The notes under the pieces were generated by a model. The model was not told the origin of the DNA, did not search any database, and saw only the letters and a list, made by a program, of their open reading frames with translations. From Gnetum montanum (taxonomy: Eukaryota > Streptophyta > Gnetopsida > Gnetales > Gnetaceae), in NCBI GenBank assembly GCA_015680685.1, contig MNCI01007684.1, positions 751,459-815,458 of the forward strand: DNA of 64,000 nt, read 5' to 3'. The translations under genes were made by a program, and so were the position numbers. This document shows positions 11,821 through 24,100 of the stretch, one piece after another. Each line of letters opens with the position of its first letter. The stretch's first letter is position 1.

Positions 11821-13271
11821 ATTGTTGACTACTAAGCGTAAGGATACCCATACCTAGAGATTATATTATTTTCTAAGAAGCAAATAACCTCACAAGATGA
11901 TGCATTTTTAGTTGCTTTCTCTTCTAACCAATGTGTGCAATAATCAATGGTTTTTAAGATAAATTTGTGTAGGGTAGTAGACAAAGGATTGATCACTCTG
12001 ATAAAATCTAAAGCCCATTTTGAAAATGTTCTAGTTTCTATTATAGGCTATAAAGGGGCTAAACTCTTGGGATCTATACCCTTAAATATTTAACATTGAA
12101 CACAAGTTCTAACTAGGTTATGAGCGTCATTGATCATAGTAGGCCAATAATAACCATCCCTCACAATTTTATGAACTAATGAGCAGTATCCTATACATCC
12201 TTCCTTGTCCAATTGTTTTAGAGTGTTGTTAAACTGTTCTTGATATAAGCACTTAAGGTATATCCTTTAGAAATTCTTTCTAAATAGTTCACCACTTATT
12301 AGAGTGAATTTAAAACATTTTGATATTAAAAGCTTCCTCTTATATCTAGTTAACTCCGAGGAACAACAATGAAAGGTTAAATAAAATTTGATATCATCAT
12401 ACCATGGATCATACAATTGATTAGGAGAAAATGTGATATCATTTTCCTCATCAATGGATAACATGTGAAGAGGAATTGATTCTTTATCTTCAAGTGCATT
12501 GCAACTTTTTGAAGTTGAGGATTTGGCAATTAGCTTGGCAAGGTTAAGCCCTCTTACTAACTTGGCTACCTTCCATTGAATATCATATTCTTGCAACTTC
12601 ATAATTCATTTAGTGCATTTTTCACTAGGATCTTGTAATTTAGCCAAAGCAATGGTGACTGGATTAAGGACAATAACAAAGACCTTTTCATTTAACTAGT
12701 AGCAAAATTTCTTTAAGGTTTTTATTATATCATAAAATTTCTTCTCTATAAGTGAGTATTTTAATTCTACATTCTTTAAAGGTGTAGACATGAAAGCTAT
12801 GGGTCTCTCATCTTGATCGATTACGTCTTGGGTCAAGATAGCAATGGCAGTAACATCATTAGAAAAAGCATATAAGTGGAAATCATTTTCATACCAAGGA
12901 GAAGCCAAGATATGGGCATCTATAATGGCCTCTTTAATAGCAAGGAAAGCATTCTTTCTTTCATCTATCCAGTGCATATTACTATCTTATTAAGCATTTC
13001 ATTCAATGGTCTAACTAATTCAACATAGACAAGGATAAATCTTCTAACGAAGTTAATTTTCCCAAAGAAAGCCCTTAAATTAGTCTTGGATAAAGGGTAA
13101 GGTACTTCTAAAATTGCATTTACCTGCTCGAGATCAATTGCAATCCCTTCTTTACTCACTATATGACCCAAAAATTTACCACTTTGGACTCCAAAGATGG
13201 ATTTCTTTACATTCAAGGTGATGTCGAATCACCTACATCTTATAAAAATGTTTCTAAGGTCTCTGAGGTGT
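11821..13271 (-). pseudogene. pol: Element D pol, middle piece: RT thumb, RNase H, integrase N-part
   Basis: On the minus strand this continues D's reverse transcriptase from 49595, broken by element C. It includes GVQSGKFLGHIVSKEGI (connection region) near 13190. A Ty3-type RNase H is at 12977-12696 (LYAFSNDVTAIAILTQ). A linker is at 12602-12267. The integrase zinc-binding end is near 12150 (GYYWPTM, CVQCQ) and the integrase core near 12040-11830 (KWALDF, DYCTHW). The frame runs to the F target site at 11825. Stops and substitutions at catalytic positions show it is dead. Confidence 0.8.
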
Positions 13272-14134
13272 TAATGAAGTGCTATATAGTTGACACATCA
13301 ACTAGGTCGCATATACGAGGCCCCGTTGACGTAGCCTTCCTGTGTCGATGTGGCCCCATTTATGCAGCCGCCTATCCCGACCTATAAATAAGACGGCCTT
13401 CCACCTCATTTACGCATCCATATTTTAGTTGTAGTGAAGGTCTTGCATTTTGTTCCTGCAGGACATAGATTATTTTCCCAAGTGCATGCCCACAGTGTGA
13501 TGTTTGTAATTGTACGTCACCTTTATTCAAGTGTGATGTACTTGGATGCGCACATGACCGGAAACAAAGATCGAGATTACTTCATCATTGTAGCATTCAC
13601 TTAGTTTAATTATTTAATTATTATTGTTAATTGTTATTGTTATTTATTATTTTCTTAGTTAATATTTCTTTATCATCATTTACTATTCCTATTGTTAAAT
13701 GCAGAATGAGTACGACTTAATCACGAGCATTTAAGTGTGACTACTTGGTAACCTAGTAGCATACCTAGGATCTACGCTTGGTAATCCCAGTAGTATTCAT
13801 GCACGAGGTCCAAGATGTGTACGGATGATTAAGGAATAGATGCTCATCGCACTTAGGTTAGCTTAGACTTCATTTCCTATTACTCATTAGTTTAATCAAT
13901 ATTATTTTCCATTGTCTATAGGAGTAGCACTAATTTAGGATCACATCATATGCCTCACTCTGGACTAAACCATACGTGATAAAGCAAATACTAGTCCAGG
14001 TGGGAAGATAGCAAATTGCGATCGACGTGTAACTATCTAGATACCACAACTAGCCTATACGCGGAGTTCGATCAGATCATGCATAAACGCTTGTATTCAT
14101 ATGGTTGAGTGTAGAGGTACCTTGCCGCTCATCA
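13272..14134 (+). repeat. 5' LTR of element C
   Basis: 863 bp from TAATGAAG (TGATGAAG in the partner) to CTCATCA. The TATA box TATAAATA is at 13383-13390. It aligns with 48699-49589 over the whole length, apart from an extra stretch in the 3' copy near 48750-48790. The many transitions between copies show an old insertion. Confidence 0.9.
13383..13390 (+). promoter_or_regulatory. TATA box of C 5' LTR
   Basis: TATAAATA in the LTR, at the position matched by 48838-48845 in the 3' LTR. It is the likely core promoter of element C. Confidence 0.6.
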
Positions 14135-14135
14135 T

Positions 14136-14153
14136 TGGCGCCATTGCTGAGGA
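14136..14153 (+). other. Primer binding site of element C (tRNA-Asp-like)
   Basis: TGGCGCCATTGCTGAGGA starts two bases after the LTR. It matches the complement of the plant tRNA-Asp 3' end (TGGCGCCGTTGCCGGGGA) except for three transitions. Decayed versions follow LTRs H (60413) and I (61376). Confidence 0.7.
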
Positions 14154-14401
14154 CGGTGCTAGTTATCTAGATTAGTTATATCATACAAGATCGCTATATA
14201 AGGAATTAATGATATATCCTTTAGGAAGAAAAAATTTATAAAAAAAAGGTCACATATAAAATCACACACAATTTCACAACCATATCTCTCTCACAAGACT
14301 ATGACAATGCAACAACTAGTAGGGCAATTTATTGGAGAACCAATGAATATTTTGACAATGAAGATTGGAGTACGCCACCCGAGGTGGGGATTTCTTATAA
14401 A
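14154..14401 (+). other. Leader of element C up to the A insertion
   Basis: About 250 bp between the primer site and the A insertion site. The last five bases, ATAAA (14397-14401), are repeated at 44877-44881 as A's target duplication. No complete gene is here; the leader continues at 44882. Confidence 0.75.
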
Positions 14402-14993
14402 TGTACTGCCAGAAATCGTCAGTCTCCAGCTGGAAGGAAACAGAGACCGTGGGATCGCAGAACGCGCACAGAAGATCCTACCTTCACCTAAGGACGAGTT
14501 GGAATGAACGAAGGTAGAGTACCTTGGGTGGTCCACACGCAGATCAGACAAGGATTTCCCCGAACGTACACTAAAGTTCTATACGTTGGGTTATACGTAA
14601 ATGGCCTAACGGGCGTGAATTAGAGTGTAAATGGCGTAAGCAGCATAAACGATGTGAACAGAGCGTAGACGTAAACAAGCATAAACAGAATACGTGCAAG
14701 AATTAATGCGGACTATAAACAATTGTAGGAAGAAAATGTAACAATGGTATTACAAAATGAAAATACATGCACCGGTCAAACACAGTTGTGAGTGGAACAC
14801 AAAGCGAACGAAAGCCCCGGTGGGTGCAGGGATGATTGCGGCTGGTTCACACTGTAAGCATAGTGTAGAGGCTGTATGCTCAACGTACAGGGTTGTCCAG
14901 CATAAAAGGTTTTGAGCTCTGGTTCTCAGCATCTCTGTTCTCTGGTGTGCTCTAGAAATTTTCCAACCTCCTGGATTTCATGGAAAATTGGGG

Positions 14994-15000
14994 TTTTATA
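14994..15000 (-). promoter_or_regulatory. TATA box of A 3' LTR
   Basis: TATAAAA on the minus strand, conserved at 44222-44228 in the 5' LTR. It separates the palindrome-rich U3 from the transcribed part. Confidence 0.55.
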
Positions 15001-15119
15001 CAGGTTTTGACGACAGACTTGGGTTGGGCAACACGTGGCACGTTGACCGAGTGTAAGGGTGTAAAATTTATAAGTGTACAATATGTTACATTTTCCGGGC
15101 GTATACGCTGTCTGCAGTG

Positions 15120-15500
15120 AGCCTAGACTGTGGGTGTATGCGCTGGGGGTGTTGAGTGTATGCAAACTTGGGCGTAGATGTCGTTGACACTAGCGTATAC
15201 GTTGATGGATGCTGGGCATATACGCTAGGGCGTATACGCTGACATGCTAGGCGTATACGCTGGGGTGTATACACTGATGTGCTGGGCGTATACGTCGGGC
15301 GTATACGCTGATCGTTGTTGCCTTGTGTCAAATCTCACTCTGTAGTGCTATTTTCATGTCGTCTTTGGAGGTTTCATGCCGGGCGTATGCACCTATTGTT
15401 CCTGGTGAGCGTACATGCGGGGCGTGTACGCTGGGCATGTACACTGGACGTCTACGCTTGGCGTATACGCTGGGAATTTGAGCATATACGCTGGGAACGG
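15120..15500. repeat. GCGTATACGC palindrome cluster in U3 of A 3' LTR
   Basis: At least nine exact or one-off copies of the 10-bp palindrome GCGTATACGC, often spaced by GCTGG or GGGC. The cluster lies upstream of the LTR TATA box. Equivalent clusters are at 44330-44720 and, more degenerate, at 21350-21930 and 42700-43270. It could be an array of transcription-factor sites. Confidence 0.75.
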
Positions 15501-15636
15501 ATACTTAGTGAAAATCAAGCATCAGATCCCCGAAGTTGCCAAGTTGTAACACCAGATGTAGCTGTGGTCGCTTGTGGGTCCCAGGGACCTGCTTGGTGTT
15601 GGACAAGTACTAAGCTCCAAATTTTGTGGTGTTTCA

Positions 15637-15649
15637 TTGGCCCCTCTTT
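15637..15649 (-). other. Polypurine tract of element A
   Basis: The minus strand reads AAAGAGGGGCCAA directly before the 3' LTR. The same tract (AAAGAGGGGCCAT) precedes the 3' LTR of B at 40330-40342. Confidence 0.8.
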
Positions 15650-16675
15650 ATTGACGTTTGGAGGAATTGACCCAAGAAGTATCGACAAAGAAGTGCAAAA
15701 CACCACAGGCACCTCAAGAGAGACTTTGTCCGTTGCCACTTGACTAGATGTCATCGCACCGTGTTCAGTAGTACATGGGATTGGAAAAGTGGAACTTTGT
15801 AGCTGGTAGGAAAATGGGGATTGTGGGGGCTAGTAACCACCCAAGGGATTGCGCTTGGTGAAAAGGAGATGATCTGGTGTGTATGTCATGTTGATCCTTG
15901 TCAATAGCCATTATTTTAGCAGACTTAGAATCCAGACCTGTAATGTGCATCCTTTGGCGAAACAAGCCTCTTGTGTAATGTTCAAGAGAACTTGTTGGCA
16001 AGACCAAAGCCATGGGAGGATGTGTTACATTCTTTGGAAGAACATGGCCTTTGTTTAGTTTTTAGGGGAAGCCTGTTGGTAGAGAGCCAAAGCTATGCAA
16101 CTAGTGTGTTTTGATTGTTTTTTTTTTAACATGAGTACTTGGTTTTAAGACGATTACCTTCCTGCCTGGGGCTTGCATGGGAAGTGTCAAGGGTCCTTTT
16201 TTTTGGAAGAAAATGGTGCATTGATTCTGTACTCATGTGCAAGTGCTATGTCATGTGTTGCAACTGCTTCAAAGTGTTACAGTATGCAACAGTGTGCTCA
16301 AGGTTTTGGATGTACTGGGTGTATCAAATATGTGACTGAGTGAACTGTGTTGGTGAATGGATAAAGAGTGTGTCGGGAGATGGGGATGTACTAGCGAATG
16401 GTTTGATTTAGCCTTGCATTGTGTGCTATGAACATTACCCCATCTTGCTGCTTATGATGAAATGCATTCTTGTGCGAAAACCTCTGGGTGTCATCCTGCA
16501 AACATAACTCCAAGGAAGCATGAAAACCATGAGTGAATAAGCGAGCTTAGACTTACCCAGTGACCAAGACATTGGAGGTGATCTCAGGCATTGTAGATGA
16601 GTGGCAGTGATGTTGGTGGGATTGTCTAACAACGAGCAATGTAGTGATTCTGATGAAGTTTGAACATGGCAGCTG
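15650..16675. other. Element A 3' spacer without recognised gene
   Basis: About 1 kb between the polypurine tract and the repeat tract after integrase. I see no conserved reading frame, intron signal or repeat here. Confidence 0.5.
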
Positions 16676-16679
16676 ATTG

Positions 16680-17020
16680 AGGAACTAGAAATGAACTTGC
16701 CAGTTTATAGTCTTGGCAGACCGTGATGGGTTATTTTTATGTCATGACCCATTGGACATTGCCCGTTTAGCGTCATGGCGGACGTTACATTGCTAGTTTT
16801 TAGTCTTAGCAGACCATGAAGAGGCGAACCAGTTTATAGTCTTAGCGGACTCCAATGAATGCAACGGTGGCAATTTACTGTCGTGTCGGATAGGTGCTAG
16901 TTTATCATCATTGCGGACACTATGTGGTATCGGTTTATCGTCATGATTCCAGGATGAGCTGTGGTATCAGTTTTAAGTCATAATCCAGGATTGTTCTATG
17001 GTATCAGTTTTAAGTCATGA
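16680..17020 (-). repeat. Hairpin-tail repeat tract (i), after A integrase
   Basis: Roughly eight diverged units that on the minus strand read as a short self-complementary block followed by TATAAACTG or TTAAAACTG. Examples are GTCTGCCAAGAC and GTCTGCTAAGAC (GTCT pairs with AGAC) and GTCATGAC. It is the same repeat type as tracts at 20640-20765, 25925-26200, 34925-35345 and 38840-39290. Confidence 0.65.
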
Positions 17021-17052
17021 CTCCAGGACTCACACGTACCTGATCTTGTACT

Positions 17053-19411
17053 CAAATGTAGAATGGTTTTAGGAACAAGTGATTAGTTGGATTGGAAAAC
17101 TCATTCCCTTCCATATCAGCAAGCTTGAATGCTCCGTTGTTGAATGCTTTAATGACCAAGTAAGGCCCTTCCCAGTTGGCTAAGAATTTGTCTGAGTGTT
17201 CTCGAACTGCCTTAAGTACAAGGTCACCTTCTTTGATGGGGTGCTTATGGATGTCGTGCTGATGTCATTGCCACTATTGCTTTTGATACCATTCGATCTG
17301 ATCGAGGGCACACATGCATTCTTCCTCTACCGAGTCGAGGTCAATGATGCGCAGATCATTGTTTTGCCAGTCGTCGAGGAGTCCAAAAAGTGTTATCCTT
17401 AAAGATGGTACCTGTAATTCCAAAGGTAAAATAGCTTCTAAACCATAAACAAGACTATATGGTGTTTTACTATTGAAGTTCGATGTGTAGTACGATATGC
17501 CCACAATGCATATACCAATTGTTCGTGCCATCTTCGCTTGCTATGGGTGAACATTTTTTTGAGTATTGTAATAATCATTTTGTTCATCGCCTCTGCTTGC
17601 CCATTGCTCTGAGGATAGTAAGGGGATGAAAACGAGTGTTTGATCCCTAAACTTTCACAAAAGTTTTTGGTCTCGGCACTGCTAAATTGTGGCCCGTTGT
17701 TAGTGATGATTGTCATGGGAATGCCAAAGCCGGTTACAATATTTTCGAAAATGAAGTTGCATACATGTTTAGATGTAGTTTTTCGAAGGGGGACAGCTTC
17801 TACCCACTTCGTAAAATATTCGGTTACGATTATGATGAACCTATGCCCTACAGAAGATGAGGATGTTGTTGGGCCGATAAGGTCCAATCCCCACTTTTGA
17901 AAGGGCCACGTGATTTGCGCTGTATGCAACTCATTTGGTGGGACATGTATTAGATTGCTATGTTTTTGACAAGTACTACATGTTTTAACTTTGGAGAGAC
18001 AGTCATATTCCATGTGTGGCCAATAGTAGCCTAAGTGTCTTATTTTTGTTGCCATGGCTTTTGGTGCTATATGTCCTCCACATAGTCCGTCGTGTACTTG
18101 TTCGACAATGGTTTGGGCATCGGTACTATTGACGCATGTTAGCAACATGCCTTCATAGGATCTACGACATAACATGTCACCTACTAGGGTATACTGCTTA
18201 GAACATTTTCGTACTGCATCCTTTTGCCCATTTGTTAGATGTCGTGGTGTTTCTCCACGTAGAAGGTATTCTTTTATGTCATCATACCATTCTACCACGT
18301 GTGTTGTACTAACAGATGTGATCGGCAACGTGTTAAGAGTATTGGTTATTGGTTCAGCACAACTGGTTATGGAGCTTGGCAATGTCTGGAACATGTCAGG
18401 TGATATGTTTAATGCCAAGGTGGCTAGTGCATCTGTGATGGTATTGTCATTTCTAGAGATGTGTTGCACATCGATGTTTTCGAATCGCCTTGTTAGGTGT
18501 TTCGCCAGGTCGCAGTATGGTTGTGAATGTTGGGCTTTACATGTATAGACGTCTGTGACTTGGTTTATGACCAGCTGCGAGTCTCCTCTGACCACAAGCC
18601 ATGTGATGTCTAAAGCCAATGCTACCGGGAGACCTCTAAGGAGACCTTCGTACTCTACTACGTTATTTGTACAATGAAAGTTGAAACAATAAGAAAAGGT
18701 TCGGATCTCCCTGAAGGGATAGGTGATGACAGCGACTACACTTCCCCCTTGAGAGGTGGATGCTCTGTCAAAGTTTAGAATGACATCGTAGTCATTGGGC
18801 ACTATGTCTATTGCACTTATATCCTCATCTAGGAATTCTGGCTCTATTATCGCTTGATCGTGCGTTGGTGACGTGGCCATTTGATTTGCTATGGCTTGAC
18901 CTTTGACTGATGATTGCGCTACATAGTGTAGGTCAAACTCTGCTATCATGGCTTTCCAGTGGGCTATTCGACTCTTTTTGTAAATGTTCCCTGTGATGGC
19001 TCTGAACATATTATCCTTGCAAATTATATTAACTTGGTTACGGAAGAGGTAATGTCGCCATTTTCTCAAAGAAAAGACCAAAGCTAAACAGGACCTCTCC
19101 ACATCGTTATATTTTTTCTCATGAGCGACTAATGCATGACTTAAGTAGTATACAGGGACTTCGGTACCGTCATCTCGTTTCTGGCAAAGCATAGACGCGA
19201 TTGACGAATCCGAAGTAGCGAGGTAGATGTAAAATGGTTTATCGTTTTGAGGTGGATGAACCATGGGTAATTGGGCAAGTGTCATTTTAATGTTATCGAA
19301 TGCTTCTTGACATTGCAGAGTCCATTCAAAATGGGCGTTCTTGTGTAACAAGTGATTCATAGGTTTTAGTTTATCTATCAATTTTTCTATGAAGCGCTTG
19401 ATAAACTGCAA
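17053..19411 (-). pseudogene. pol: Element A pol: RT end, RNase H, second RNase H, integrase with GPY/F end
   Basis: From the stop at about 19412 the minus strand stays open for 657 codons. Domains: end of RT (QFIKRFIEKLIDKLKPMNHLL), Ty3 RNase H (FYIYLATSDSSIASML), and a second, plant or archaeal-type RNase H (VILNFDRASTSQGGSVV, VVEYEGLL, RGDSQLVINQV). Integrase follows: zinc-binding domain (HDGLCGGH, CSTCQKH), then core (WGLDLIGP, ITNNGPQF, NGQAEAMNK). A frameshift near 17470 precedes TPYSLVYGLEAILPLEL and a GPY/F module (WEGPYLVIK near 17175). The second catalytic Asp of integrase is Asn (TNNGP). Dual RNase H is typical of the Tat group. Confidence 0.88.
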
Positions 19412-20665
19412 TCTACCTTATAGACCTCGAAGTTCGGTAAGGTTTCCTAGTGGTTTCAGGTTCGTTATGGCCTTAACCTTATCAGGGTCTACTCGTATCC
19501 CTGCTTCTGAGGCTATAAACCCAAGCATTTTGCCTATCTTGATGCCAAAGACACATTTTTTCGGGTTGAGTCTCAATTCATACTTTAAACAATGTTTTAA
19601 TACTAAGTCAAGATCTTGTACATGTTGTTCCTCTATTTTTGATTTAACCACAATGTCATCCACGTAATCGTTGAGCGAGTGTAACATGTAATCACTAAAG
19701 ATGAATGTCATGACTCTTTGATATGTGGCCCTGGCATTCTTGAGACCAAAAGGCATCATTGTGTAATAAAAGTTTCCCCATGATGTCATAAAGGTAGTTC
19801 GGAGCTGATGCTCCGGGTTAATACGTATTTGATTGTACCCCAAGAAGTTGTCCATAAAAGATAATAATGCATGCCCAGCAGTTGAGTCAACAAGTTGATC
19901 GATGCTGAGAAGAGGAAAATCATCTTTTATGGTTGCAAAATTTAAATCTTGGAAGTCAATGCATAGGCGAATGCTTCCATTCTTCTTTGGCACAATGACC
20001 ATGTTGGATACTCACTCGGCGTAATCAACAACTCGAATGAAGCCAGCCTGATAAAATTTGGTGATCTCATTGTGAACTGCTAAGGCCACCTCGGGTTTAA
20101 CCTTTCGTGCTTTTTGTTTTATTGGTCTCAGCTTCGGGTCAAAGATAATATTGTGTTGGACAATTCAAGGGTCTAGCCCGGGCATGTCTATGTAGGACCA
20201 AGCGACTACTTTCATATTTTTCCTAAGCATGTTTTCAATGTCTTTGGCCAATTGTGGTTGTATTAATGTGCTTAATTTTAGTATTTTAATTTCCCTATCG
20301 AGCATGGTTATGGGGGTTTCGATCAACGGGTCTTCGGTGATACTTTCGGCTTCTATGTCAAGGGATTTTGTCATGCCTTTGTAGTCATCTACTATTTGCT
20401 GTGTTGAGGCGATGACTGTGTCATCCGTTGCTGAACTTAAGAGGATGAGGTTTATGTTGGTATCCCTTGCAATTTTTCTGTATGTTCCATCAATAATTAA
20501 TGGTTTGGTTAAGTGCTGGTAATCCATTAGGCTTGCTCCTGCCAATAAACGAAGAGCTGAATGAGCTAATGGGTATCGTTCTATGTTCTTTGGTAATTTT
20601 AGATATGTGTACATGCATGATGGTGGATTATCATCACACCTCGATGCATGGCAGTTTAAGACCAT
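19412..20665 (-). pseudogene. pol: Element A pol: linker and reverse transcriptase
   Basis: A linker (20665-20165) with KDIENMLRKNMKVVAWSY, typical of the segment before gypsy RT, leads into RT at about 20130-19418. RT shows VPKKNGSIRLCIDFQDLN, MMPFGLKNARATYQR and the intact catalytic box YVDDIVV. Three in-frame stops interrupt it: near 20165, a Trp turned into TGA at about 20013, and a Gln turned into TAA at about 19415. The RT-to-integrase block starts a new ORF separated from the protease by about 5.5 kb of spacer. Confidence 0.87.
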
Positions 20666-20765
20666 GCCGGTCCGTAATGGGTTTGAAAATGGCAGTTTAA
20701 GGCCATACCGGGCCGTAATGGCAGTTTAAGGCCATATCGAGCCGCAATGGCAGTTTACGCTAGAA
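20640..20765 (-). repeat. Hairpin-tail repeat tract (ii), before A RT
   Basis: Three to four units of about 30 bp; on the minus strand GGCCCGGTATGGCC is followed by TTAAACTGCC. The stem pairs GGCC with GGCC around a CGGTAT loop. The tract lies between the RT ORF and the promoter of the antisense gene. Confidence 0.7.
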
Positions 20766-20930
20766 TGTTCGACGTAAAAGTATGAAATGGAGTCCATGGG
20801 GGAACTAGGATGTAGTAATTTCTATTTTTTTATATTTTTTACTATTTTTCTAGGCAGATTTTAGCGAAAAATACGTAAAAAGGCACAAATGGCAAAAAGG
20901 AGCAATGGTGGCGTAAGCGGTGGCGGAACG

Positions 20931-20940
20931 CTATATAAGG
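20931..20940 (+). promoter_or_regulatory. TATA box of the antisense gene in element A
   Basis: CTATATAAGG on the plus strand lies 227 bp before the first ATG of the antisense gene (21167). It is followed by a poly-G/T stretch and many GCGTAGAC-like repeats. It is the only good plus-strand TATA in this spacer and is in the right place to drive the gene against the direction of the element. Confidence 0.55.
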
Positions 20941-21166
20941 GGGGGGCTTCATTTTTTTTCATCGGTTTGCAGGAGCGTAGACGACCCAATGTAAAATCTG
21001 AGCATGAGCGTAAACCATCGAACCCAGCATAGATGCTGAACCCAAACCTAAGCGTAGACGTTGATCGATTAAACCCAGCATAGACGCCAACTAAACCCCA
21101 GCGTAGATGCCGAGCATAGAGTTGCAACTCCCAGCGTAAACTATCAATCCTAGGGTAGACGCTGAG

Positions 21167-24100
21167 ATGGGTAGAGGCAAGGAGGTAGAAGGGCAGGGGA
21201 GGAAGAGTTCTAACTTGACCTTCGCAGAGGAGAGCGAAGCTATGTTGCAGTGCCTGCCTCGGCCAAGGATTCCATCATGGCCTCGAACATCACACAAGTA
21301 GGCTCTGATCTTGTCTTTGTTAGTTATTTTTGCCTGTACGTGCTTCGTAGCGTAGACAGTCTCGTAGGGGTTTTTTGTGTATACGCTGAGCGTAAATTGG
21401 TAGCGTAGAGACGTCGGTGTATACGCCGAGCGTAAATTTATAGCATAAGGTCAGGTTAGCGTCGACTGTCCTAGCGTAATTTGTTCTCAACGCACAGCGT
21501 AATCACTTTTCTCTCGTTGAAGGCTATACGGCGTAAGAAGTTTTCCATGCACAAAGTTCTCTTTTGTCAGTGTAAGCTTTCTGTTTCATCAGCGTAGACA
21601 ATCTACGTTGTGATGGCGTATATGCTGAGGGTTTCTTTGGCATATACGCTGAGCGTACACAGTTGTTCTTTTAAGTCTGATGTAGCATAGACTTGTTTTT
21701 CATGTTTCTTGTGTAAACTGTTTGCTCAGTGTATAGTGTAGACTATTTACGCTAGCCACTTCTATGGCGTATATGCTGAGGGTTTCTTCAGCGCATACGC
21801 TGAGCGTAAGAGGTTCAGGCATCAACGTAAATAGTTAATTTTCAGCATATACGCTAGGTCAGGCAATGTATACGATGGGCGTGAATAGATTTCTACAGCG
21901 TATACAGTAGGTTTTAACAGCGTATACGCCGAGCGTAAACAGTTAGAAAAATTTTCTAAGTGTCAGTCTATGATGTGAACCTTGGTTTTTCGCGTTGTTT
22001 TGGTGCATAGCTGATTTTTTGTTGGTACTCTAGTTGTTTGCAGGGACACCAAGCCTTTTCTCCTCATGGTTGAGGTTGTCGGGGTGCTAACATGGTTTGG
22101 CCCCATGGAGGCGAATGAGCCTACCCCGAACCTAACCGTGGAACACAATGGGGTTTGGTTCAGAGAAGGTGCGTCTGAATTCTTGTCCTTTATACTAGAC
22201 AATTTTGAAGTAGTTATCTAGTCGCACCTGAATGAACTGGTGGCACGGAGCATACTTGAGGCGATGTTGCCAGGAGCCGCGAAGGGTGTCATTGTCTTCA
22301 TGGAAGACATCGACAAGGGGTCGTTTACGAATGAGGACGATTCTTCCCACGGGCCTAAGTCCACACGCCCGTTAGCGTGTGTGTGGGCTCGATTGCCATG
22401 AGGGTAGGACTACCTCGATAATACTTTATTTTTAGCCATGCACACGCATACATTATTCCAGAACCCTCCCAACACAGTGTACTTAGTGGGTAGGTAGGAA
22501 CGTTCAAGTTTATTGCTTCTTTTCGTCGTTTGGCATTTGCCTCAATTTTGACATCCGCTCGTTTGTAGGCCAAAAGTTAATGCAGATGGAATATGTGTCG
22601 AAGATGATGGACTTGCTTTAACTCGTACCGCTCTAGAGGCATTTATGGTGGATCCTACCCTTCGTAAAGCTGTATTGGGTCTAATGAAGGGGGATATCAT
22701 CTATTTTCACCAACGATTCTATAGAGCATTGGCACTGTGCCAAGCCCGTGGATGGCTGGATAAAGATTGGTCGGACCAGGGGCTAGTTTTCCCTCATGAC
22801 TCTGGTCTAGGCAGCACATCCAACTCTACTACGGGAGGCAAATGACAATGTCCTTTGGATGTGCTATTCGTGTTTTAACTACTGAGGGTTATACTGATAC
22901 AACAATCTTATATTGCGCTTGCAGTTGATGCAACTCCTGGCGGGGATCCTATCACAACCGGGCAAACTGAGACAACATTGTCAATGAAGTTCGGGGAGGT
23001 GAATAAGGCTCAGAAGTGGTTGCGTAACCATGCCTCGTCATCTATTGTTCATTGCTTAGAGAATTTCGGCCTTATGGAGCTCTTCATGACCCCAAGTCCT
23101 GATGTATCAATAGGGGAAATGATTGGGATTGTGGATTCTTTTAATGAGTCTGTCTCATACTACAGCACCCGGATTAAGGGTGTTAAGGTGGTTCTTTATC
23201 TATCCCCCAATTTTTTCTCAAACTTATTCGGGATACCGGCAGATGGCATAAGTGTAGTCTTAGACAGAGCTCATAAAGAGCTCCATACGGTGCACGAGTT
23301 GGAGGACTGGTTGGGCCTGGCCAAGGGTGCCAAGGGGTTCCCGATGCAGGGGAAGGTGAAGGTTGAAGAGGTGAATGAACTGTATCCCCTATTTAGGGCA
23401 TGGGTATTTCCCAAAATCCTTTCTTAGGTGAACAGCCTTGGGGTTGAGGCTGTGTGCGTTATGAGAACTATCCTGGAAATTGGCATGCGCTATAACTGGG
23501 CTAAATTTCTGTTGTCAGGCATGCACAAGGAGATAGTGTAGTTGCACTCGAATGTCGAGGCACAATCCCACTTCACCTTTGCCTTCTTCACTGGTTACCT
23601 TTCTCGCTTCACCGAATTTTTGGTAGTCCGTGTGGGTAACAAGTTTGTTCTACAGGATCGGGGTCAACTATCCCGCCCGTGGATCAACCACTTGTTTGAT
23701 ACAGCCAAGTCCCAAGATGAGCCTGAAGGCATCGATGAGTCTGTGTCTATTATGACTGGGGGATCACCGGATACCTCCATTCATACTCATGATAGTCTGG
23801 GGTTAGAGCCGGATGATGTACCCCTTACTGCAAGAAGAGCTGAGCAGGTGATTAAAGAAACCGTGGGTCAGGCCAAAACAAAGCTGAAGAGACTTGAACG
23901 CGCAACTGAGGAAGCTTCGAATGTGAGCGAGCAGCGAGTGAAGCACATAAGATTCAAGATGTCCGGTATGTAGAATTTTGCCAGCTTATTTTTTTATTGT
24001 TTTTGTTTCGTCCATAATTTTTATTTTCGATCGCTTACATGTCACTGACATCTTTGGCTTGATTCGAGAAGTGAGGAAGCAAGTGCTGGAAACCATTACG

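Larger units (their letters stand above)
14402..15636 (-). repeat. 3' LTR of element A
   Basis: 1235 bp; on the plus strand from TGTACTGCC to GTGTTTCA. The minus-strand TATA (TATAAAA) is at 15000-14994. The upstream U3 part (about 15060-15500) holds many GCGTATACGC-type palindromes. It matches 43632-44876 and, for its first about 260 bp, also 43369-43631. Confidence 0.9.

Noticed and set aside
14136-14160. tRNA-like sequence after the C LTR as a tRNA gene
   Set aside because: It is only an 18-nt complement of a tRNA 3' end at the LTR edge, which is a primer binding site. No cloverleaf follows.
15120-15500. Regular GCGTATACGC repeats as a possible CRISPR array
   Set aside because: The repeats are only 10 bp, irregularly spaced and lie in an LTR of a plant retrotransposon.
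15315-15743. Open reading frame of 142 codons across the end of the A 3' LTR
   Set aside because: It crosses the LTR boundary into the polypurine tract, and the similar frame in the other LTR (44519-44890) shows only the LTR's base composition. No domain.
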